Assembly: GCA_025531455.1 (NCBI GenBank)
Contig: JAMYHL010000066.1
Coordinates: 124,001 to 188,000 of the forward strand
Length of the DNA: 64,000 nt
Origin: Apiotrichum sp. Y4204
Taxonomy: Eukaryota > Basidiomycota > Tremellomycetes > Trichosporonales > Trichosporonaceae
Direction: 5' to 3'
Shown here: positions 43,749-53,976 of the stretch, piece after piece
Layout: each line of letters starts with the position of its first letter
How positions within the stretch are numbered: position 1 is the first letter of the stretch
Program-made: the position numbers and the translations under genes
Notes under the pieces: model-generated
What the model was told of the DNA's origin: nothing
Databases searched by the model: none
What the model saw: only the letters and a program-made list of their open reading frames with translations

Positions 43749-44443
43749 TTAGGGAAGAGGAATCCCCGCGGCCCCCTTGCTCTTCTGGTAAATCTCACTC
43801 AACTCGTCGTACATGGCCTTTACGCGCTTCACCTCCTGCCGCATCGCATCCCGGTCAGACTGGGGATACTCCTCGATAAGGTCGTCAAAGCTCTTTGCCG
43901 TCCAGTACGAGTTTTCGCGGTTGTACAGCGGGCGTTTCTTGAGCTGCTCGTCTGTCTCGCCTTCTGCCCGCACTCGGAAGACCTCCTCAAAGATACGAAT
44001 GTCGTGCGGAATGGCGAACATGTCGCGCGTGTCTTCGTACGAGAACATGTAGATGATGTTGTCGAAGCCCGACCAGGTGATGCCCGACAGACCTGTCATC
44101 AGTACGACTCATCCTAGAAACTGCAAATCCGACGATAGCACTCACACAGCGAGCACGGCTCGTGCGTCGCGTACAAGATGCAGTCCTTGACGTCCGGGCG
44201 CTCGTTGGCGGGGATGGCCCAGAACTTTTGCAGCGCATGCGTCTCGCCATGGAGAAGGGGCGAGACCGCCTCGTCATTAGACGCGGCGACGACGAGCGAG
44301 AGGTCGGATTTGCGGAGGATCGCCGAGCCGAAAATCTTGCCTCCCGCCTCAACGCCCTTGCGCGTCAAGGGAATAACCTCGTCGACCGTACATTTCAGCA
44401 GGCTTGGGAGGAGCGTCGTTGCGGGGGGCATGTCGGTCCACAT
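43749..44443 (-). CDS. CMP/dCMP-type (nucleoside) deaminase family protein
   Basis: Two exons: 44443-44146 and 44092-43749 (213 residues). The zinc motifs are intact: HGETHAL with His65 and the catalytic proton-shuttle Glu67, and the PCSLC motif (residues 96-100), whose last Cys codon is split by the intron. GSAILRKSDLSLVVAASND supplies the first strands of the fold and LSGITWSGFDNIIYMFSYED follows. The family deaminates cytosine, guanine or related bases and nucleosides; the substrate cannot be told from sequence. An extension upstream to 44590 begins with GTG, so the ATG giving MWTDMPPATT was chosen. The gene is divergent from the D-serine dehydratase, 612 bases apart. Confidence 0.82.
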
Positions 44444-44910
44444 CGTGTATGCTCCTGGGATGGTCAGGTACGTCGAGGGAGAGAGTGAAGAGAAGGGTGG
44501 AGTGGACGAAGAAAAGCCAGGAGTGGACGGGAGCCCATTCTTATGTGGTCGCCAGTGGTTGTTGTCATTGCGATTGCGTTCATTTTCCACATGATCTGGG
44601 CTATCTGCCCACCATCAGCGTCTCACATGACGTTCCCCGCACTGTTATCAGACAGGGTATGCATGTCTTGGCACCCGAAACGCGATATCATCGGAGAAAA
44701 AACGCGCTCCAATTGGTGGAAAAAGTAGATGATGATAAATGAAACGAGGAAGGCAAAAAGATTGCCTTCTGGCGCCTCGTAGGAGGGTTTGGAAAGAAAT
44801 TCGAACAGAGGTCTTGCGGGACAGCTTCTGTGGTATTTGGTAAAAGACAAAACACTAATAAGTGAACGACCGTACCCGCACCTCTGATAACCTAGAAAAA
44901 CTGCGGGTTC

Positions 44911-44950
44911 TATATAAAGGGCTCACAGGCTGACCCCTCACGTGACGTCA
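44911..44950 (+). promoter_or_regulatory. TATA box and composite CACGTG/TGACGTCA site in a divergent promoter
   Basis: TATATAAAGG at 44911-44920 is followed by CACGTG at 44939-44944 overlapping a full CRE TGACGTCA at 44943-44950. The region is shared by the deaminase (minus) and D-serine dehydratase (plus). E-box (bHLH) and CRE (bZIP) factors could compete for the overlapping bases. The TATA is about 135 bases before the dehydratase ATG. Confidence 0.5.
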
Positions 44951-45055
44951 CCACCAGCTATGAAGGCAGAAGTAGGACAACGCCCAGAATGAGCCATTGA
45001 TGCCCACCCCATCTCACTCATGATCCAACATCTACCTCCCATCCACTAGCCCGAC

Positions 45056-46436
45056 ATGCCAACCTCGACATTCACACCCCTCGCCCAGCTCCCTCTTCCG
45101 GACGCGGGTGCGCTTCGGGATGAGTTTGCGGGCCGCTCCCTCTCGGAGCTCCGCACGCCCGCGCTCGTCATCGACCGCAAGGGGTTCAAGGCCAATTGCG
45201 AGGAAATGGTGCGCAATGCGGAGGGCAAGGGGCTGAAGTTCCGCGCACATATCAAAAGTATGTTGTGATGCGCTCTATCGCTGGGTTTGGCTGCATTTCG
45301 GTCATCGAGATTTTGTCACTCACACATAGCCCACAAGACGCCACAGGGGACGCGACTGCAAGTTGAAGCGGGCAGCGGCGTGCGCGCGCTCATTGCGAGC
45401 ACGATGCCTGAGGTCTGGGGTGTCCTCGAGAGCGGGCTCGTCGAGGAGGGCAAGGTGGATGATGTGAGTCAAAGCACTTGCAAGGTTTCTAATGTTAGAT
45501 CCTTTACTCGATGCCGATTTCCGCAGACAGGATGGAGGACCTATCAATGGCGCAGGAGAAGGCCGGGAAGTGCGTTCTTCGCGTGCTCGTCGACCACGCG
45601 GACCAAGTGACGGCGCTCGCGGAGTCGCATAAGAAACTGAACCGCCAGACGCCGTGGAGCGTCTTCGTCAAGGTCGATGGCGGGGGCCACCGCGCGGGCG
45701 CGCCGCCGCGCAGCAGGCAGATGAAGGAGCTGGTCGAGCGGCTGATGGAGACGAAGGAGGTCGAGGTGTTTGGCTTCTACTCCCGTGAGTTAACCTGACA
45801 ATGACATCGGTACTGATGCCAGACTTCGGGCAATCGTACGCTTCCCGCGACCAGGACGCGGCAGAGAAGTACTACGAGGGTGAGATCGAGTGCGTCAACG
45901 ATGCAGCGGCATACGCGCGCGAGCTGGGTCTAAAGGGCGATCTCGTGCTTTCTGTCGGCGCGACGCCGACAGCACACGCCGCTGTTACTGGCACTGCGGG
46001 TGACCAGAAGCTCCATGGCACGCTCGAGCTTCACGCTGGGTGCTACTGCTTGAACGATCTGCAGCAGATGGCCACGGGTCTCGTTGAATCGCCGCGTACT
46101 GCCGCGCTCTCGGTCGTTTCCACCGTTGTCTCCGTCTATCCGCTCCGGAAGGAAGCGCTGTGCGATGCCGGTGGACTGGCGGTAAGCAAGGACACGGGTC
46201 CCAGTCCGGGATACGGCAAAGTGGTCTCTCATGACGGCTGGATTCTGGGCCGTATCTCGCAGGAGCACGGCGTGCTCACCCACGGTGAGGGCCAAGTCGC
46301 TGACGTGCGCATTGGAGATATTGTGCGCATCATCCCGAATCACGCCTGCCTTGCGTGCGCATCCCACCCGTGGATCTATGTCGTCGATGGCGGGGAGACG
46401 GTCGTCGATGTGTGGGTGCCCTGGAAGGGTTGGTGA
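45056..46436 (+). CDS. DSD1: D-serine dehydratase (Dsd1), PLP- and zinc-dependent
   Basis: Four exons: 45056-45257, 45330-45463, 45499-45784 and 45823-46436 (411 residues). The fold-type III PLP barrel starts at LRTPALVIDRKGFKANCEEM; the PLP lysine is in AHIKTHKT (Lys67). VFVKVDGGGHRAG follows, and GDLVLSVGATPTAH carries the phosphate-binding part. The C-terminal D-ser_dehydrat domain has SHDGWILGRISQEHGVL and the zinc ligands His381 and Cys383 in NHACLACA. The enzyme converts D-serine to pyruvate and ammonia in the cytosol, detoxifying D-serine and releasing nitrogen. Introns of 72, 35 and 38 nt. Start supported by family length and N-terminal alignment. Confidence 0.94.
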
Positions 46437-46715
46437 GGTACAGGCTTGGCGTATCTGGTATCTATTCCTGTGTGGCAGTGAGAACTGTGTGGTTGTTCGT
46501 GTGGCAGCTCACTCTCACATTCTTTCTGAGGCCGCAGTTCCGGACTTGTCTGCTGAGGATGCAGCTTCGTCGAGCTCTGATAGCTGACACTCATCATTAT
46601 TTAACCATTCTAACTCTGCGTTGACCTTCTCGTTCACTTTATTTCACTTCATTTTACTTTTCACTTCCTCACTTTCTCGCCGTCTCGCTATCTCACCTGC
46701 GCCATCGTAATCAAC

Positions 46716-47601
46716 ATGTTACTCATGACCTTCCTCGTTCTCTTCTTATTCGGGTACGTTGCTCGCGCTTTTCCTCACAGCTGATTCATTTTACAGAATG
46801 CTCGCCAGCGGCTTCTTCTGCGCCGGGGTGTACGGCTGGCTCGCGGTAGTCCACCTCCAACGCCGCCTTGAGGTTCGTAACGCCGGAGCGCAGACCGACA
46901 CCGACGATTCCAAGACCATCTTCGTCCAGCTGCCTCAGACGGCTAGAGCTCTCGCCACCACTGACGCCGTTGTGCAGACCGACTCGTCTGCTTCCGATGC
47001 CACGGTCAAGCCCAAGAGGAAGGTAACGATCCCGTTTGACCAGTTCCCTCACATTCTCGCTCGTATTGTTTCTCACGCGGACCCGGACACGCTCCAGGCC
47101 CTCCGCGCGACCTCGCACAGCCTCCGCGCCTTTGTTACCCCGATCCTGCGCTTTCGCCACATCCAGCTCGACATCTACCCCTTCGTCGGTCCCACTGGCC
47201 TTGAGCTCCGCGTCTGCCTCGGCACCGTCTACCCTTTCCGCACCCGCATCGGCCGCAAGCAGATTCACCGCACCCCTCTCCTCGAATCGGCGAACACGGC
47301 TTGCCTTGAGCTCCACGGCCTCCTCAACACCGAGTGGTACATGCTCATCATGCGCCACACCTGGACCCTCGATGTGCACGTCCACGGCTCGCTCCGCACC
47401 CCGCAGGCGCCCGCTGGCATGGCGCTGACTCGCGCGCAAACTCGTCGCCTTTGGAAAGACGAGCTCGCGCGCCTGGCCTCCGTGCTCCAACACCTGTTTG
47501 CCAACATCCGCACCGTCCGCTCCCACGACATTGACACGCACCATTTCTTCCCCGGGGTCGAGCTCGAGAGAATCGAGGGCGGCTATGAGCGTACCTTCTA
47601 G
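46716..47601 (+). CDS. F-box-like protein with N-terminal hydrophobic anchor (cluster member 1)
   Basis: Two exons: 46716-46753 and 46797-47601 (280 residues). The small first exon encodes MLLMTFLVLFLFG, continuing into MLASGFFCAGVYGWLAVVHL, a strongly hydrophobic N-terminus that is either a signal anchor or membrane segment. Residues about 95-145 resemble an F-box: FDQFPHILARIV, then LQALRATSHSLRAFV and LRFRHIQLDI. The rest (HTWTLDVHVHGSL, ASVLQHLFANIRTVRS) is unrecognised. F-box proteins link substrates to SCF ubiquitin ligases, but an N-terminal membrane anchor is unusual and no Skp1 binding is shown. The two following genes have the same F-box-like block, suggesting a local gene family. 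Confidence 0.72.
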
Positions 47602-49326
47602 GGCGTGGGCGTGGGACCACGGAAAAGAACAACCCTGTGCTGTGATCCATGATTTATGAGAATTTACGCGCCCTTCTACTAGCCATCCATACTCATTACC
47701 CATAACCGTATTCAAGAACGGAAATCAGTTCGAGAAAGAGGAAATCAATTATGAATTACTATCGCTTACACTCCTGAACGTGTGGCATCGAAGGCATTAG
47801 CGATTTCGGTAGCTGTGGGTTGGCTACGGACCTGTTCGTCAGCCAAATGAGGGGACAACGTGAAGGAGCGCTTTGAGTCGCCGAGGTACAAGCAGCGAAG
47901 GGTTTCGCCGTCCAACATCAAGCTCGATATGCGGAGAGCACCTCGCGGCCCACTGTTAACCCATGGCGATTTCATGAGCGTCCACGTCGGCGTACCCAAG
48001 ATGATGACAAGGGAGAGATCCACGAGCGCCAATAACTCAGATCCGTCTCAGAGATCTTGATGATCAGAATTGAGTAGGCGGGACAAGCCACCTAGCTCTG
48101 ACGACTAGCTCAGGCGCTGATAACGAGAGGGATTGGCGCATCTCGTAAGGGCAAGGTAAACAACACGGACAAAAGACCCAGTGGATGTGAATGGGAAATA
48201 ATGACAGCAACTTGGGCTTCTCTCACGACAGTGTGCAGGTTCTTGGTGGTCCTCGGACCTTGGTAACAAGAAAGATGGCACAGATAAGGTGGGAAGGAGG
48301 CAGCGATAGCGGTGAGAGGGCGGCGACGTGGTGGACGAGGGGGCACCGATTGGGTGGGATTGATGATGCGGGTGAGGAGAACGGAGGGTAATGTCGCATC
48401 TGGGAAGATCGCGAGATCGAGGTAGATCGCTTGGCTGATCTTGATCGATGAGGTTGCGTTTGGAGCGGAACGAGGCGGTGGGCTGTACGCGAGGTGAGGG
48501 AGATGAGAGTTGAGTACCCGGAGCAAGATGTCGGAATCAAGCTCCGTCCTATCTTGCAGTTCAGAGTGCAGACAAATCTGGCGAGGAATGGGTGCCGCAG
48601 TACGCGATCAGGCACAGCAGCGAGCCGCACAACATGCGGGCGAGCATTCCACTCCGAAATGAGAGAGCGTGAGGGGGTGTCTCACCTGCCTCGCGCCTGT
48701 CTTTTATTTTCGGCGCGTTTTCTTTGTTCTTTCCTTGCACAGAGAAAAGCGTTTCTGTGCACTGTCTTACTCTTACTTTCTCTCCATTTTCCATCTTCCA
48801 ATTTCCCATTATTGTTGTTGGGTGCGAGCATCCGCACCTCATCCCATCACACATCTCGCACCACCACACACCTCCTTCTCATTGTGCCTCTCACTACTGA
48901 CGATACGTAGCCACAGTGACACAGCACACACCGCGAACGCTAACAACACACACCTCCGCACCACTAACATACACAATCCGTTCCCATGATGAGGGATGGA
49001 TCTCGCACCTGACGGGCTGCTGAAGGCACCTGCTGCGCACTGTTGGCGAGCTCCCCAGGCCAGCAGGTCGGCCGAGCTCACCGCTGCTGACATCCGGAGA
49101 ATACTTATTTCCTGCTCACAGCTGACATTTCCGTTATCCCTCAACCCCCTCCTCTGCCCTCCATCCCCTCATCTTCCTGCTCACGAGCTCTACTCCCCTG
49201 CTCGCTGCCTCTCACCCCCTGCTCACTGTTCTCTCACCCCAAATCCTCCTCGTCGCCATTTGTGGCACATTCCCAGCCTCCCACACTTTTCCTATTTGCA
49301 GATAATTACCTAGAACCTACCCCATA
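47602..49326. other. Spacer inside the F-box-like cluster
   Basis: No firm gene. A minus-strand frame of about 88 codons at 47766-48032 (containing ALRISSLMLDGETLRCLYLG) begins with TTG and could be a relic. From 48690 to 49320 the plus strand is pyrimidine-rich, consistent with a long leader for the next gene. Confidence 0.45.
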
Positions 49327-51117
49327 ATGTCCGTTCCCAGGCCCATCCCGCGTAACCGCCCCCTCGAGCCACAGGACCTCGGCCTTCCGCGCCGCTCGCC
49401 GCCAATGCCCATCCCCGGGGTGCCCCGCGAGCGCCCCCGTCCGATGATCACGCGCGACCGCCGCCGCCCCGGCGTTCTCGAGCTCACGCTCCCCGACCTT
49501 GCCTCTCCCTCGGACCACGATCCCGCCAACCGTCCTTATGGGCCAGGCAACAATATCGCCAACGGCTCTCCAGTCCCCCGCTCCCACCGCCTTAGCCTCG
49601 CTCATAGCGCGGCTCCCGTGTCCGCCATCCCGCCTGGCGGGCTGCCTGCCGAAATTGCGAACCGCCTCCCCGCCAACATTATCGCCGGAGTCGGCGTTCC
49701 CCCTTCGCACCGCCGCCGCTCCCCGGGTAACACAGCTGCCCCAATTTCCGTGGCTCCTGGCTTTGTTGCCGATGTCGTGAACATCGCCCGCGCCAGCGGC
49801 ATGGAGCTCCCAGCTGAAGTGAACAACCCCTCGTTCCACCCTCAGGTCTGGGAGGACATCGTCCGTGTGGCCAACTTCAATGTGCTTCACGGTATTCGCG
49901 GGACGAGCAAGTTTGGCCGCGACGTGGCCGAGCGCGTTTTGCCCTTCCGCCACATTATTCTCGAGCTGATCCGCACCATGGCGACTGCGGACGATGACGA
50001 GACTCAAGCCCAATCCCTCGAGGACGACCAAGTTACCATCACCCCTCGAAACTTTGCCACCCCCGAGAACCCCGACACTGCTCAGTTCGACGGCGAGAAC
50101 TGGACTCTCGTTTCGCCTCCAGACAGCGAGAGGTCCAGCAGCCCGGCTGGCTCGAGCCAGTGGGACTCGGACGACGACGATGCGGAGACTCTCCACCTCA
50201 GCCCGATTACTGGTGCCACCCTTGAGTTCCACATCAAGTCAACCCACTACCCCAACAGTGGTTTCACTACCTGGAAGCGCCTCGGCCTCGCGCCCCTTCC
50301 CCGCCAATTCGTCACTCGGGACCTGGAGGAGGGCCTCAAGTGGGTTCAGACCATCTCGGAGCACGTGCACGCCGTCGATATCGTTCTTCCCGCCCACGTC
50401 GCCGCCAACTGGGAGTCCACCCGCTGGGGTGGTAGCTTTGTCCAGGCGTGGCAGGAGTTCACCAACAAAGCGGCAGAGCTCAAGCTTTTTGCCAACGTCA
50501 AGACTGTCCGCCTCTCGTCCGACCTGGTCCGCGTGCCCCTCGCCACATTCCCAAAGCTCACCAAGATTGTTCGCCACTCGGCGACCGATGGCAACCCGGG
50601 CCGTGACGTCCCCATTCCGGGTGTTAATCGCCTTATTGACATCGTCAAATACACGTGCTTTGACAGTGTTCGTCCCGACGACACGAAGTACACAGAGCCG
50701 TTCTCGACCTCGGGAGTTATCGACGAAACCACGCGCCTCCTTTCCCGCCGCTCGATGGACCGCACCGACGTGGTTGTGATTATCAACCTGCTTCCCAACC
50801 ACATTGTACCCGCCTCCCGCGAAGTGTGGGAAGCCACCCTCCTCACATACCTCACCGCCTACCTCGCGGCCGTCAAGTCGCTCACGATCGTCATCAACGA
50901 CCAGTTCTCGCTCCCCCCTTCGCCTGAGTGGAACTACCCCCACACCAACCGCCACTTTGCGCGCGCGTTTTGGGCCCGCCGCTGGGTGTTTATCAACTGG
51001 CGCAACGGGCTCCCTTCTCGCCTTCGCCACAAAGTCAGGGTTCAGGACTATGATCAGTACCACAACCGCGTCGGCGCGATAACCTGCGAGTTTGAGGACA
51101 TCATGACTGCCTTCTGA
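49327..51117 (+). CDS. F-box-like protein, intronless (cluster member 2)
   Basis: Single exon, 596 residues. Residues 1-150 are Pro/Arg-rich and disordered. At about 165-215 an F-box-like block matches neighbouring genes: FHPQVWEDIVRVA, LHGIRGTSKFGRDVA and VLPFRHIILEL. An acidic Ser-rich insert (about 225-290) follows, then a long region with alternating strands and helices (LEFHIKSTHYPNSGFTTWKR, HVHAVDIVLPAHVAANWEST, DRTDVVVIINLLPNHIVPAS). No named domain beyond the F-box-like part is recognised. It lies in the same direction as the flanking paralogue-like genes. Codon use is strongly C-ending, as in well-kept genes of this window, so it looks functional. Confidence 0.75.
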   Translation: MSVPRPIPRNRPLEPQDLGLPRRSPPMPIPGVPRERPRPMITRDRRRPGVLELTLPDLASPSDHDPANRPYGPGNNIANGSPVPRSHRLSLAHSAAPVSAIPPGGLPAEIANRLPANIIAGVGVPPSHRRRSPGNTAAPISVAPGFVADVVNIARASGMELPAEVNNPSFHPQVWEDIVRVANFNVLHGIRGTSKFGRDVAERVLPFRHIILELIRTMATADDDETQAQSLEDDQVTITPRNFATPENPDTAQFDGENWTLVSPPDSERSSSPAGSSQWDSDDDDAETLHLSPITGATLEFHIKSTHYPNSGFTTWKRLGLAPLPRQFVTRDLEEGLKWVQTISEHVHAVDIVLPAHVAANWESTRWGGSFVQAWQEFTNKAAELKLFANVKTVRLSSDLVRVPLATFPKLTKIVRHSATDGNPGRDVPIPGVNRLIDIVKYTCFDSVRPDDTKYTEPFSTSGVIDETTRLLSRRSMDRTDVVVIINLLPNHIVPASREVWEATLLTYLTAYLAAVKSLTIVINDQFSLPPSPEWNYPHTNRHFARAFWARRWVFINWRNGLPSRLRHKVRVQDYDQYHNRVGAITCEFEDIMTAF

Positions 51118-51322
51118 GCGGCAGGAAACTGTTTCCGGGCTTATGCGCGATAGGACAATGGCCTCAGCGAGGCGTCAAGTGACATTGCTCATTTACAGTA
51201 CAGTGCTGTTCCCCCCACTTCCCATCATTACCCACATCGTTAATTATTCATTATCCCACATCCATCGTCCGTAGCACATCAAGCGCAGATAGTTGTGAAG
51301 CCGTGAAATGCATGTGCTACCA

Positions 51323-51342
51323 TTTTTTTTTTTTTTTTTTTA
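51323..51342 (+). repeat. Poly-T tract
   Basis: Uninterrupted run of about 19 T residues downstream of cluster member 2. Length may be unreliable. Confidence 0.8.
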
Positions 51343-51524
51343 TCTGAGGATTATGGGGGTGGTTCAAGTGAAACTCACGGCGGAGTTCCGGGGTGTGAAT
51401 ACATATTGTCGAAGTGAATATTGTTGACTGTTTCGTTTTGTCTTTGTTTCTGTTGCGAGGACCTGTGCGCAGACACCTTCAGGCCATTGATTTTGATCGT
51501 AACAGACGGCCTGTGCGCTGTTAT

Positions 51525-51916
51525 TATAAACTATAAGTACTGACACACACACACTCACATATGCATATGCACTTTCTTTCTCTCTTTCACTCTCACACAC
51601 ACACACGCTTTCACTTTTCCTTTTACAACATGTTCATGCTTGTTTCTTCCTTTGTTCTCTTTTCCGACAATTCTCCTCACATTACCCACTCCTCTATTTT
51701 ACACACACTTTGACCTTTGTTCTCTCTCAGTCGTTCAAACCAGTCGTTCAAACAAATTACAAGGTCCCCCTTCTCCTGTTTTCACGTCGAACCTGCAGTG
51801 CGTGTGGAATAATGCCACGCAAACCGTGGAACACAAAGCCAGCGGCACTCGCTCCCGTCTTTGTTGCATACGCAATCGACGCGAAAGACATCGACGACCT
51901 GCACCGCCGTGTGTGA
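51525..51916 (+). pseudogene. Possible truncated paralogue of the F-box-like family (promoter plus anchor exon)
   Basis: TATAAA at 51525-51530 is followed about 100 bases later by ACAACATGTTCATGCTTG, whose translation MFMLVSSFVLFSDN resembles the hydrophobic first exon of cluster member 1 (MLLMTFLVLFLFG). The frame stops after 27 codons and no donor fits. A later short frame ending at 51916 encodes MPRKPWNTKPAALAPVFVAY and a polar tail. It may be a decayed copy of a family member. No recognisable F-box block remains, so this is tentative. Confidence 0.3.
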
Positions 51917-52234
51917 GATAGACGAAATTGTCTTTCACACTCACTCCACTTGCACGAGTCTATGGTGCAAGTAGGAGTGCGTTGAATGCGAGAGGGGGCA
52001 GAACAGGTGCGACCGGGGTTTCATGGTGCAACAGTGATCGTGTGACACTGCCACATTCCGCAAACTCGCTCCATTCCTTGCGATACTGCAGTGCAACTAA
52101 ACACAACTTGGTGTTTTCACCAACACACACAACCTCGTTTTCACACTCATTCATCATGACAAGCTGCAGACAGCTCTCGGGTGCAAGTACAGACCCACAC
52201 CGTCGTGGACGACGTCTGGCGGTCCCGAACACGG

Positions 52235-52241
52235 TATATAA
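52235..52241 (+). promoter_or_regulatory. TATA box of cluster member 3
   Basis: TATATAA about 170 bases upstream of the ATG at 52411. It lies inside the longer open frame, which is why the upstream in-frame ATG at 52156 and the TTG at 51928 were not taken as starts. Confidence 0.5.
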
Positions 52242-52410
52242 CCAGCCCTGTTGGGACCCGAGAGGTTCCCCCAACCAACGCTTTCAACTCCCTGCAACCC
52301 CTACTTCTCCAGATCTCCTGGACCGCATTCTCGCCAATCAACTCATTGTTCCGCCCACGACAGCCTCCAGGCCCTTTCGTATACCAACTTCAACCCCACA
52401 GACCAACACC

Positions 52411-53976
52411 ATGAGAACCAAACTCGTCAGACCCCGTTCCTCTCCGAGGGACCACTCACGGCACAACTGCCCGAACCGGCGCAGCTGGAGAGATGAACAC
52501 ATGGATGTGTACGAACCCTATCGTGTGGCCGTGGCCAAGTCGGACGCCGAGACCGAGGACCTCGCCGCCGCTTATCTCGCCCGCAACCCCGGCATCACGC
52601 CGTCCCCTCTCACGCTCGCCATGTTCCCCCACATTGAGATGGCGATTCTCCACGCAGTCGACATCCCGACGCTCAAGAAGCTCATGCTTACCTCCACGCA
52701 CATGTGGAAGCTAGCCGCTCCGATTCTGCGCGCGCGCCACCTCACTGTCGTCCTTCTCCCGCAGGACAAGTGCAGTTGCCAGTTGCCTCCAATGCACAAG
52801 GGCGCGGCCCGCGCGACCCGCGCGGACCCCGACCCCGATGAAGACTTTGACCCCGATTACCCGTCTCCCGGACAAATAGTGTGGCATACAGAGGAAGAAT
52901 ACAACTTGTGGGTCATAGAAAACAATTATGTGCCAGCGCAGGCCGTGTTTCTCCACGGGTACCCACGCAGTTTTGAATTTAGTACGCGCTATACCTGGCT
53001 CACTGCCCCTCCGGGTGGGTTTAAAAATATCCCTCGCGCCAGAAACCCTCGCGCCAGATACATTGTCGACTCGGCGTCCATGACCCAAATCCTGGATATC
53101 AAGTACCACTCCCTCACCACGCACAAACCGCCACGCTGGTCGTGGAGCTGGTACGACGTGGGGCTCTGTTTCCGGAATGGCGACTGGTCGAACGTGCGGC
53201 TCATCCGTGACATGCCCGGCACCTTTCCCACCACAGATGCTGAGTTTGCGGCACTCCACCCCTGGCTCCCCGACCCCGAGTGGAAATCGCCGTTCATCAA
53301 CCTCAAGGTTGTCAGCCAGGTACAGATCCTCGGCACAAACTTTGCCACCGGGAAATGTCCGCCCACCCCGCTCAACGCGTTCCACAACATTGTTGTGAGC
53401 CTGTGGATCCACTTCGGCGACGACAAGAAGACGGTCCCGGGTCGCTTCTTCCGGTACGAGCCGGAGGACATTCCCACCAAGCACGTCACCGTTATGCTTC
53501 CGACGTGGGATGCGACGCGAGCGGACCACACAATTCAAGACAAGTCGCCGGTCGACCCTTTTGCAACAAAGAAGGACGCGCAGCGGCACATGAATGATGT
53601 CGTCCTCGAGATTTACCTCTGCTGGATGTCCAAGGCGGCAAGCGTGACAGTTGTCGGGTATGAGCGCGTCAAGCGCCGCTCCCCTGCGGCACACGCCGAG
53701 GCGATCAAAGCACTCCGCCGCGCGGTGGCCTGCTCGAACGCGGGACACCAGACGTGGTGGATCACGCCAGCGCAGAGGAATACCTCGCTGGTGGAGCACT
53801 TTACGGGGGAGTTGTCGTCCCACAACCCCAACAACGCCAACATGAACTTGCCGCCCAGCAACCGCCCCACTCGCCGTTGCAACCTCAAGTTCGAGACTCT
53901 CGAGTCGTACATCGAGCGTGTCGGAGAGTACGACGCTCTCCTGCACGACCTGCACCGCTTCCGCGCTACGAAGTAA
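52411..53976 (+). CDS. F-box-like protein, intronless (cluster member 3)
   Basis: Single exon, 521 residues from the ATG at 52411 (MRTKLVRPRSSPRDHS). The frame is open further upstream, but a TATA box inside it favours this start; an initiator at 52156 would add 85 residues. The F-box-like block is at about 65-115: FPHIEMAILHAV, LKKLMLTSTHMWKLA, APILRARHLTVVLL. A Cys/His pair and acidic linker (DKCSCQLPPMHKG) follow, then a Trp/Tyr-rich body (WSWSWYDVGLCFRNGDWSNV, VVSLWIHFGDDKKTVPGRFF). The C-terminus (ESYIERVGEYDALLHDL) is helical. Same direction and similar layout to cluster member 2. Function not known; a substrate-recognition role in ubiquitination is only inferred from the F-box resemblance. 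Confidence 0.7.
   Translation: MRTKLVRPRSSPRDHSRHNCPNRRSWRDEHMDVYEPYRVAVAKSDAETEDLAAAYLARNPGITPSPLTLAMFPHIEMAILHAVDIPTLKKLMLTSTHMWKLAAPILRARHLTVVLLPQDKCSCQLPPMHKGAARATRADPDPDEDFDPDYPSPGQIVWHTEEEYNLWVIENNYVPAQAVFLHGYPRSFEFSTRYTWLTAPPGGFKNIPRARNPRARYIVDSASMTQILDIKYHSLTTHKPPRWSWSWYDVGLCFRNGDWSNVRLIRDMPGTFPTTDAEFAALHPWLPDPEWKSPFINLKVVSQVQILGTNFATGKCPPTPLNAFHNIVVSLWIHFGDDKKTVPGRFFRYEPEDIPTKHVTVMLPTWDATRADHTIQDKSPVDPFATKKDAQRHMNDVVLEIYLCWMSKAASVTVVGYERVKRRSPAAHAEAIKALRRAVACSNAGHQTWWITPAQRNTSLVEHFTGELSSHNPNNANMNLPPSNRPTRRCNLKFETLESYIERVGEYDALLHDLHRFRATK

Larger units (their letters stand above)
51118..52410. other. Spacer with TATA boxes and a possible paralogue relic
   Basis: Holds a poly-T run (51323-51342), a TATA box at 51525-51530, an ATG at 51630 opening MFMLVSSFVLFSDNSPH before a stop, and a second TATA (TATATAA) at 52235-52241 that probably serves the next gene. 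Confidence 0.5.

Noticed and set aside
44444..44590. N-terminal extension of the deaminase
   Set aside because: It begins with GTG and is low-complexity; the first ATG is at 44443.
51928..52410. N-terminal extension of cluster member 3
   Set aside because: Begins at TTG and covers a TATA box at 52235; composition is unlike the rest of the protein. The ATG at 52156 remains a less likely alternative.
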